Positions 31,196 to 40,178 of a stretch of 64,000 bases of DNA are shown here, piece by piece (position 1 is the first letter of the stretch; the number at the start of each line of letters is the position of its first letter). Source of the DNA: Phenylobacterium zucineum HLK1 (GTDB taxonomy: Bacteria; Pseudomonadota; Alphaproteobacteria; Caulobacterales; Caulobacteraceae); assembly GCF_000017265.1 (NCBI RefSeq), contig NC_011144.1:2024001-2088000 (forward strand). Direction: 5' to 3'. The notes beneath the pieces are model-generated. The model did not search any database. It saw only the letters and a program-made list of their open reading frames with translations, and had not been told where the DNA came from. The position numbers were made by a program, and so were the translations under genes.

Positions 31196-31243
31196 ATGAT
31201 CGGACCCGCCGCCCTGACCGGCCGCTATTACCGCCTGCCCTAG
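31196..31243 (+). CDS. Putative tyrS leader peptide with tandem Tyr codons
   Basis: 15-codon frame MIGPAALTGRYYRLP in the 187-base gap before tyrS. The adjacent TAT-TAC codons lie directly before the 5' arm of a hairpin, and the stop falls in its loop. That layout resembles amino-acid attenuation leaders. The ribosome binding site is weak. Alternatively it is the decayed start of a GNAT acetyltransferase, many of which begin with LTGRxxRL. Hypothetical. Confidence 0.3.
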   Translation: MIGPAALTGRYYRLP

Positions 31244-31318
31244 ACGCAGGCGGCCGATCCCACGCGCCTGCCCCCACCGGCCGGCGCCCTTCCTGATCAG
31301 ATCCCCTGGACGCCGGCC
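31231..31318 (+). promoter_or_regulatory. Structured tyrS leader with mutually exclusive hairpins
   Basis: Stem A pairs 31231-31238 with 31246-31253 (8 bp). Stem B pairs 31246-31252 with 31265-31271 (7 bp) and excludes A. A third stem pairs 31279-31286 with 31311-31318 (8 bp) just before the AAGGAG site of tyrS. No poly-T terminator is present. In this GC-rich DNA some pairing arises by chance. Confidence 0.35.
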
Positions 31319-31341
31319 TCCCTGAGCCCCAAGGAGCCGCC

Positions 31342-32664
31342 ATGTCCCTCGAAATCAGCGCCGCGCCCGTGCTAGAGCCCGGCCGTCCCGAACCTGAGAT
31401 TCCCGCGATGTCCGACCCCGCCTTCAAGTCCGAGTTCCTGAAGACGCTGCAGGCGCGCGGCTACATCCATCAGATCAGCCACCCGCAGGAACTGGACGAG
31501 GCGACCGCCGGCGGCGTGATCGCCGCCTACATCGGCTTCGACGCGACGGCGACTTCGCTGCACGTCGGCAGCCTGATCCAGATCATGATGCTGCGGCGGC
31601 TGCAGCAGGCGGGGCACAAGCCCGTCGTGCTGATGGGCGGCGGGACCACCAAGGTCGGCGATCCCAGCGGCCGCGACGAGAGCCGCAAGATGCTCACCGA
31701 CGCCGATATCGAGCGGAACATCGCCGGCATCCGGACCGTGTTCGAGAAGTTCCTGACCTTCGGGAACGGGCCCACCGACGCGGTGATGGTCAACAACGAC
31801 GCGTGGCTCTCGAAGCTCGGCTACCTGGAGTTCCTGCGGGAGTACGGTCCGCACTTCACCGTCAACCGCATGCTGACCTTCGATTCGGTGCGCCTGCGGC
31901 TCGAGCGCGAACAGCCGCTCACCTTCCTCGAGTTCAACTACATGCTGATGCAGGCCGTGGACTTCCGGCACCTCAACCGGACCATGGGCGTGCAGCTACA
32001 GATGGGCGGCTCGGACCAGTGGGGGAACATCATCAACGGCGTGGAGCTGGTCCGGCGGATGGACCAGAAGGCCGCCTTCGCACTGACGACGCCGCTGCTG
32101 ACCACCTCCTCGGGCGCCAAGATGGGCAAGACCGCTCAGGGCGCCGTGTGGCTGAACGCCGACCTGCTCAGCCCCTACGACTACTGGCAGTTCTGGCGGA
32201 ACACCGAGGACGCGGACGTGGGCCGCTTCCTGCGCCTGTTCACCGACCTGCCGCTGGACGAGATCGCGCGGCTGGAGGCGCTGGAGGGCGCGCAGATCAA
32301 CGACGCCAAGAAGGTGCTGGCGAACGAGGCCACGCGGATGCTGCACGGCGAGGAGGCCGCGCGGGCCGCCGAGGCCGCCGCCCGGGCCGCGTTCGAGGAG
32401 GGCCGCCTGTCCGGCGACCTGCCGACGCACGAGGTCGCCCGGGCCGACCTTGCCGCGGGGATCGCCCTCGCTGCGCTCGCGGCCGACGCGGGGCTCGCTT
32501 CCTCGCGGGGCGAGGCCCGGCGCCTGGCGCAGGGCGGCGGGCTGCGGGTGAACGACGCCCAGGAGACCGACGGCGCGCGCCTCGTCAGCGAGGCCGACCT
32601 CGTGGACGGCGTCGTGAAGCTCGCCGCGGGCAAGAAGAAGATCGTCCTGGTGAAGCCGGTCTGA
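31342..32664 (+). CDS. tyrS: Tyrosyl-tRNA synthetase
   Basis: 440-residue class I synthetase charging tRNA-Tyr. The HIGH-like motif is TSLHVGSL, and GFDATAT precedes it. The tyrosine-binding region contains [14 protein letters not shown] and [17 protein letters not shown], and the KMSKS-like loop is SGAKMGKT. The C-terminal S4 RNA-binding domain has [23 protein letters not shown] at 31342 has a strong AAGGAG five bases upstream; an ATG at 31408 would remove a 22-residue extension but has no such site. The bcp gene follows after 12 bases. Confidence 0.97.
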   Translation: MSLEISAAPVLEPGRPEPEIPAMSDPAFKSEFLKTLQARGYIHQISHPQELDEATAGGVIAAYIGFDATATSLHVGSLIQIMMLRRLQQAGHKPVVLMGGGTTKVGDPSGRDESRKMLTDADIERNIAGIRTVFEKFLTFGNGPTDAVMVNNDAWLSKLGYLEFLREYGPHFTVNRMLTFDSVRLRLEREQPLTFLEFNYMLMQAVDFRHLNRTMGVQLQMGGSDQWGNIINGVELVRRMDQKAAFALTTPLLTTSSGAKMGKTAQGAVWLNADLLSPYDYWQFWRNTEDADVGRFLRLFTDLPLDEIARLEALEGAQINDAKKVLANEATRMLHGEEAARAAEAAARAAFEEGRLSGDLPTHEVARADLAAGIALAALAADAGLASSRGEARRLAQGGGLRVNDAQETDGARLVSEADLVDGVVKLAAGKKKIVLVKPV

Positions 32665-32676
32665 GGGAGAGACGAG

Positions 32677-33138
32677 ATGTCGGACGTGATCGAGGGCGCG
32701 CCGGCGCCCGACTTCGAGCTGGAGACCGCCGACGGCCCCGTCCGCCTGTCGGACTTCGCTGGCAAGACCCTGGTGCTCTACTTCTATCCGAAGGACGACA
32801 CGAGCGGCTGCACGCGCGAGGCGCAGGACTTCACGGCGCTCGCGCCCGAGTTCGCCAAGGCGGGCGCGACGGTGGTCGGCGTCTCGAAGGACAGCGTGAA
32901 GTCGCACGAGAAGTTCGCCGCCAAGCACGGCCTGGCCGTGACGCTGGGGTCCGACCCTGAGGGCGCGGTGATCGAACGCTACGGCTCGTGGGTGGAGAAG
33001 AGCCTCTATGGCCGCAAGTACATGGGGATCGACCGGTCCACCTTCCTGATCCGCGACGGCCGGATCGTCCGCATCTGGCGCAAGGTGAAGGTTCCCAACC
33101 ACGCGCAGCAGGTGCTGGAGGCGGTCAGGGCGCGGTAA
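32677..33138 (+). CDS. bcp: Thioredoxin-dependent thiol peroxidase (BCP type)
   Basis: 153-residue atypical peroxiredoxin reducing peroxides in the cytoplasm. The peroxidatic cysteine is C45 in YFYPKDDTSGCTREAQDF. No Cys occurs at the usual resolving position five residues later, so it may be a 1-Cys-type member. ATG at 32677 with GGGAGAGACGAG just upstream. Probably cotranscribed with tyrS and ended by the hairpin at 33218. Confidence 0.93.
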   Translation: MSDVIEGAPAPDFELETADGPVRLSDFAGKTLVLYFYPKDDTSGCTREAQDFTALAPEFAKAGATVVGVSKDSVKSHEKFAAKHGLAVTLGSDPEGAVIERYGSWVEKSLYGRKYMGIDRSTFLIRDGRIVRIWRKVKVPNHAQQVLEAVRAR

Positions 33139-33217
33139 GCGGCGCTGTGGCGGCGGCGCCGCAGTCCGCAGGTTTGTGCGCCGGCGGATGGACGAAGGCG
33201 CAAACCGCATTCATCCT

Positions 33218-33236
33218 GCGGCTACGCGCCGCTTTT
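33218..33236 (+). terminator. Terminator after bcp
   Basis: 5-bp GC stem (33218-33222 with 33228-33232), TACGC loop, then TTTT and a second T6 run at 33242-33247. It lies 80 bases after the bcp stop. Confidence 0.5.
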
Positions 33237-33324
33237 GCCTGTTTTTTGGCCTAAGCGTCTTGCCTGCCCCGAAAAAGTCATCGCATATCAAGCCGTCGCT
33301 TGGGGCGGGGGCTTAGCGGAACGC

Positions 33325-34479
33325 ATGACACGCTTGGCGCGGCTTCGTGGTTCGCTGGAAGAGCTGTTTCCGGAACGTCATCTCTATGTCCGCTCCGGCG
33401 GGGCCATGAAGGCCTTCGTCCTGACCACCTCCAAGCAGATGGCGATCGCCGGGGTCGTCGCCGGCGGCGCGCTCTGGATGGGCGTCTGCACCGCCGCCAT
33501 GCTGGTCAACCTGCTGTCCGCCTCGGCGACCGACCGAGAGATCGCGCAGCTCAAGGCGCAGTCCGAGCGCTACGTAGCCGACCGCCAGGCCCGGCTCGAC
33601 AGCGCGCTGGCCCGGCTCAACGCCGCCTCGGGCTCGAACGAGGACCTCGCCACCACCATCGAGAAGCGCCATGCGGCCCTGGCCCTGCTGCTCACGGACC
33701 TGAAGGGCGCGCCCGGCGCGGCCGAGAACCTGACGCCGGCCATCAACCGCGCCCTGGCCGCCGAGAGCCGCAATCCGGCGCAGCGGGTGGAGATGGTCCG
33801 GATCGGCCAGGAGCAGTTGCTGGACGCCGCCGACAGCTACGCCAAGAGCCGCGCCGAGCGCCTGCGGCTGGCGTTCCGCATGGCCGGCCTCACCCCCTCC
33901 GCCTTCGTTCCCAAGAGTGGCTCGCTGGGCGGCCCGCTGATCGATTCCAAGGACCCCCGCGCCCTCGCCGCCGTGCTGGACGTCGACGAGGAGTTCGCCC
34001 TGCGCATCCAGCGCGCGGCGAAGGACCTGTCGGAGGCGCGCGCGCTCACCGACGCGGCGGGAGATCTTCCGTTCGGGCGACCGACCGCCTCCGCGCCTCA
34101 GACCAGCGGCTACGGTGTCCGGTTCGATCCGTTCACGCGGCGACCCGCCTTCCACTCGGGCCTGGACTTCGCCGGCGGCCACGCCACGCCGATCCACGCG
34201 GCCGGACCCGGCGTCGTGGCGTTCACCGGCGTCCGGTCCGGCTACGGCAACACCATCGAGATCGACCACGGGCGGGGCCTGAAGACCCGCTACGCCCACC
34301 TGTCGGCCATCGCGGTGCGGCCGGGTCAGCGCATTGCGATCGGGCAGCGGATCGGCGCCATGGGCTCGACCGGCCGTTCGACTGGGACGCACCTGCACTA
34401 TGAGGTATGGGTGAACGGACGCGCCCAGAACCCGGGCCGCTTCCTCAAGGCCGGCCAGTATGTTCAGCAAGGCGACTAA
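33325..34479 (+). CDS. M23 family peptidoglycan endopeptidase with N-terminal membrane anchor
   Basis: 384 residues. A membrane helix (QMAIAGVVAGGALWMGVCTAAMLV, about 40-60) is followed by a coiled coil (to about 150), a helical region, and a C-terminal lysostaphin-like M23 domain with zinc ligands in FHSGLDFAG and HLHYEVW and the motif YAHLSAIAV. It cuts peptide cross-links in the wall. The N-terminal layout matches DUF5930-type M23 proteins. ATG at 33325 is chosen over an earlier in-frame ATG-like start, since the conserved LARLRGSLEELFPERHLYVR begins here. The bactofilin gene overlaps its last 20 bases, a pairing known from LmdC/BacA systems. Confidence 0.9.
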   Translation: MTRLARLRGSLEELFPERHLYVRSGGAMKAFVLTTSKQMAIAGVVAGGALWMGVCTAAMLVNLLSASATDREIAQLKAQSERYVADRQARLDSALARLNAASGSNEDLATTIEKRHAALALLLTDLKGAPGAAENLTPAINRALAAESRNPAQRVEMVRIGQEQLLDAADSYAKSRAERLRLAFRMAGLTPSAFVPKSGSLGGPLIDSKDPRALAAVLDVDEEFALRIQRAAKDLSEARALTDAAGDLPFGRPTASAPQTSGYGVRFDPFTRRPAFHSGLDFAGGHATPIHAAGPGVVAFTGVRSGYGNTIEIDHGRGLKTRYAHLSAIAVRPGQRIAIGQRIGAMGSTGRSTGTHLHYEVWVNGRAQNPGRFLKAGQYVQQGD

Positions 34480-34876
34480 GCGTACCGAACCTGCAGCCCC
34501 TGCCCCGCCCCCGCGCAAGGCCGCCGTGGCGTCCCTGCTGGCCGAGGGCATGACCATCCGCGGCGACATCGTCACCGAAGGCGACGTGCACCTCGACGGC
34601 GCGGTCGACGGCGACGTGTCGGTCGGCCGGCTTATCCTGGGCGAGACCGGCGCGGTGACCGGCGTGGTCACGGCCGAGAGCGTGGAGATCCGCGGCCGCG
34701 TCACCGGCACGATCAGCGCCCGCCAGGTCCGACTGTGCGCGAGCGCCCGCGTCGACGGCGACATCCGCCACACCGAACTGGCCATCGAGGCCGGCGCCCA
34801 TTTCGAGGGCCGCAGCCTGGTGTTTCCCGAGGCCGCGGACGAGGCGCAGATGCGCCTCGACATCGCCGCGGAATAG
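34460..34876 (+). CDS. Bactofilin
   Basis: 138-residue polymer-forming cytoskeletal protein. A Pro/Ala-rich tail (1-25) precedes the beta-helical bactofilin core: LLAEGMTIRGDIVTEGDVHL, VDGDVSVGRLILGETGAVTG, VESVEIRGRVTGTI-like turns and HTELAIEAGAHFEG. Bactofilins scaffold localised wall synthesis, for example stalk growth in Caulobacter. Its ATG lies inside the M23 gene, so translation is coupled and the two products probably work together at the membrane. One base separates its stop from that of the convergent prfB. Confidence 0.95.
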   Translation: MFSKATKRTEPAAPAPPPRKAAVASLLAEGMTIRGDIVTEGDVHLDGAVDGDVSVGRLILGETGAVTGVVTAESVEIRGRVTGTISARQVRLCASARVDGDIRHTELAIEAGAHFEGRSLVFPEAADEAQMRLDIAAE

Positions 34877-34877
34877 C

Positions 34878-35997
34878 CTAGGCCGCCGCGTCCCGCGTCG
34901 CGCCGACCCGCTGGGCCAGCGCCGCCCCCATGAACGCGTCGAGGTCGCCGTCCAGGACGCCCTGGGTGTCGGAGGTCTCCACCTCGGTCCGCAGGTCCTT
35001 CACCATCTGGTACGGCTGCAGCACGTAGCTGCGGATCTGGTGGCCCCAACCGATGTCGGTCTTCTGGTCCTCCAGCGCCTGCTGGGCGGCCTCGCGCTTC
35101 TCGAGCTCCAGCTCATAGAGCCGGGCGCGCAGCATCTTCCACGCCTGGTCCCGGTTCTGGTGCTGCGAGCGCTGGGTCTGGCAGGCCACGGCGATGCCTG
35201 TCGGGATGTGCGTCAGGCGCACCGCCGAGTCGGTCTTGTTCACGTGCTGGCCGCCGGCGCCCGAGGCCCGGTAGGTGTCGGTCCGCACGTCGGCCGGGTT
35301 GATCTCGATCTCGATGTTGTCGTCGATGACCGGATAGACCCACACCGAGGCGAAGGAGGTGTGGCGCCGGGCGCTGGAATCATACGGGCTGATGCGCACG
35401 AGGCGGTGAACCCCGGCCTCGGTCTTCAGCCAGCCGTAGGCGTTGGTCCCCTTCACCTGCAGGGTGACGGACTTGATCCCCGCCTGCTCCCCGGCCGTCT
35501 CCTCGATCACGTCGACGCTCATCCCGTGGGCCTGGGCCCAGCGGGTGTACATGCGCAGCAGCATGCCGGCCCAGTCGTTGGACTCGGTGCCGCCGGCGCC
35601 GGAGTTGATCTCGACATAGGCGTCGTTGCCGTCTGCCTCGCCCGACAGCAGGGCTTCCAGCTCGGCGCGGGCGGCGCGCTCCTTGATCTCGCGTAGCTGG
35701 GCGCGGGCCTCGTCCAGCGAAGCCTCGTCGCCCTCCTCGTCCGCCAGCTCGGCGTAGCCGAGGGCGTCGGCCAGGTCCCGCTCGAGGCCATGGACCGCTT
35801 CGACCTGGGCCGACAGGCGCGAACGCTCGCGCGAGACCGCCTGGGCCTCGTCAGGATCGTTCCAAAGGGTCGGGTCCTCGACCCGGGCGTTCAGCTCGTC
35901 GAGCTTCCGGAGCGCTGGCTCCCAGTCAAAGACGCCTCCTGAGCAGTTCGATCGACTGCTCGATGTCGGCCTTGGCGGCCTCGACATCCACTCTCAT
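34878..35997 (-). CDS. prfB: Peptide chain release factor 2, made by programmed +1 frameshift
   Basis: RF2 of 372 residues once the frameshift is counted. The first 23 codons run from the ATG at 35995-35997 ([20 protein letters not shown]) to CTT before an in-frame TGA at 35926-35928; skipping one base (35928) continues as [12 protein letters not shown]. The class II peptide-anticodon SPF is expected upstream of the GGQ loop; here the family blocks [35 protein letters not shown] and [18 protein letters not shown] (with catalytic GGQ) are intact. It terminates at UGA and UAA. It is the last gene of an amiC-mrcA-prfB run. Confidence 0.96.
35926..35940 (-). other. RF2 autoregulatory frameshift site
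   Basis: Minus-strand AGGAGG (plus 35935-35940), three bases, CTT TGA C. The internal Shine-Dalgarno and slippery CTT-TGA-C are the classical parts. Low RF2 slows termination at this TGA and favours the +1 shift, so RF2 controls its own synthesis. Confidence 0.95.
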
Positions 35998-36043
35998 GGG
36001 GAACTCCGGACTTCAGGCGGCCGGACATAGTCTGCGTCCCGCG

Positions 36044-38452
<2,409 letters not shown>

Positions 38453-38535
38453 CTTAGACGAGCCTCCGGGGGCGCCGCGTCCACCTTATGAGGCGTCGTC
38501 TACCCTGTGTCGGGCCGGGCGCCAACGCCGCCGCG

Positions 38536-39744
38536 TCAGCGCGCCGCAACCTTCATGTCGTGGCCGAAGTGGTCGTCGATGGCGTCGGCGACCGAGTCCA
38601 TGAGGCGGGCGCGGGATCGGGGATCGCGCAGGCGGGCCTCGTCCTCGGGATTGTTGACGAACCCCATCTCCAGAAGCACCGCCGGGACGTCCGGAGCCAG
38701 CAGCACCACGAGACCGGCGTCCCGGTGGCTGCGGCGCAGCAGCGGGGCCTCGTCCTCGATATGGGACAGGAGGGTCTGGGCGAAGACGGCCGAGCGGTTG
38801 CGCGTCGCCCGTTGGGTGAGGTCGAAGAGGATGTCGCGCACCCCCTGATCGCCGGTCAGGCTGGCCTTCATGAACCAGTCGTCCTTGCTGACGAACTTGG
38901 TCGAGCGGCGCGAGGCCTTGTCCGACAGCGTGTAGACGCTGGCGCCCTTCAGGCTGGTGTCGGGTCCGGAATCGGAGTGCAGCGAGATGAACAGGTCGGC
39001 GTTGGCCCGCTGGGCGATCCGCACCCGCGTTTCAAGCGGAATGTAGACGTCCGAGTTGCGGGTCATGACCACCTTGTAGCGGCCGGTCTTTTCCAGCTTG
39101 TCCTTCAGCGCCTGGGCAGCGGCGAGGTTGATGTCCTTCTCGTAGCCCTTGGAGCCGACCGCGCCGACGTCCTTGCCGCCGTGGCCGGCGTCGACGACGA
39201 CCACCTTCTTCAGCGGGAGGGCCGACTTGCGGGCGGGCAGGAACTTGGTCCGCAGGGCGCCGTCGACGGGGCCGGCCTGCGAGGCCTTTGTCAGGCTCGC
39301 CCCCGGCGCCGCGGCCACGTCCACGACATAGCGGTAGTGTTCGACGCCGTCGGCGGGCGGCAGCAGGAAGCGGCGCTTCACCTTGGCGTCGGCGGCGAGG
39401 TCCATCTGCAGGCGCGCCCCGCCCTGCACCTCGTCGACCATCCAGGCCTTGACGAGGCCCCGGCCCGGGCCCTGCAGCTCCTCGGCGGCCTGCACCCCCG
39501 GCATATGGATGACGATCCGGCGATCGGCGGCGCCGTCCGAGACGATCTTCACATTGGCCGACTTGGCGAGGTCGAGGACGATCCGGGTCTCGGCGCTGTC
39601 GCCGCCCAGGCGGACCTTCAGCAGCCCGACGGGGTCGGGCGCGGCGTGCGACGCGGCCACGGCGAGGCCCAGGCCGGCGGCCATCGCCGCGAGCGCCAAG
39701 CGCCCCCGAGTCCCGGCCAGAAGCCCCCTCACTCGCCCAAACAT
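38536..39744 (-). CDS. amiC: N-acetylmuramoyl-L-alanine amidase, AmiC type
   Basis: 402 residues. A signal peptide (LALAAMAAGLGLAVAASHAA) precedes an AMIN domain (about 40-150) that targets septal wall, and an Amidase_3 domain from about 190. Zinc and catalytic residues: His in VVVDAGHGGKDVGAVG, Glu in YEKDINLA, His in LFISLHSDSG, Glu in AVLLEMGFVNNPEDE. It splits daughter-cell walls at division. ATG at 39742-39744; the open frame extends upstream but this start gives a normal signal peptide. Divergent from rne. Confidence 0.95.
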   Translation of the reverse strand: MFGRVRGLLAGTRGRLALAAMAAGLGLAVAASHAAPDPVGLLKVRLGGDSAETRIVLDLAKSANVKIVSDGAADRRIVIHMPGVQAAEELQGPGRGLVKAWMVDEVQGGARLQMDLAADAKVKRRFLLPPADGVEHYRYVVDVAAAPGASLTKASQAGPVDGALRTKFLPARKSALPLKKVVVVDAGHGGKDVGAVGSKGYEKDINLAAAQALKDKLEKTGRYKVVMTRNSDVYIPLETRVRIAQRANADLFISLHSDSGPDTSLKGASVYTLSDKASRRSTKFVSKDDWFMKASLTGDQGVRDILFDLTQRATRNRSAVFAQTLLSHIEDEAPLLRRSHRDAGLVVLLAPDVPAVLLEMGFVNNPEDEARLRDPRSRARLMDSVADAIDDHFGHDMKVAAR

Positions 39745-40178
39745 ACGCCCAGCCTCGCTCCGCAACGCGGAGTCGCAACATGCGACCACACCAGCCATAT
39801 ACGCCCAGCGGCCGTAGACAATCGGTTAACGACAGCTTTACCGCCGCAGGATGACGCAGCGCCGCTTTCCTTTTCGGGTGCGGTGATGCAAAGTCCGGCC
39901 GCGCGACGACGGTGCGCCCGTTCCGGGCCCGTTGGCGCGCGCCACGCAAACCTGCGTCGGGTCCGCCCGAGATCCTCGGCGACGACGCACCCTCCGATAC
40001 GCGCCCACGGCGCGCCTAGGAACACACCCGATGGGCTGCGCAGCTCAAGCCAATCCCGGTCTTCCGGCCCCCCGCGACGCCGTTCCCGGCGCCCCGCGGG
40101 CCGGCGCGCGCGCCCGTCCCATGCACCGGCAGCGCCCGGGCCTTCGGGCCCCCGCCGCGCGCCGCGGAGACTTACTGA
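39745..40178. other. Divergent promoter region and long rne leader
   Basis: 434 bases between amiC and rne with no convincing gene. It contains TTAA-N7-TTTA at 39826-39840, one mismatch from the CtrA site TTAA-N7-TTAA, a GANTC methylation site (39770-39774), and a GGGCC-TTCG-GGCCC hairpin (40138-40151) close to the rne start. The long, GC-rich leader suggests structured RNA, as expected for an autoregulated rne mRNA. Confidence 0.5.

Noticed and set aside
40138-40151. TTCG hairpin before rne as a transcription terminator.
   Set aside because: No T-run follows, and it lies in the leader of rne; more likely leader structure.
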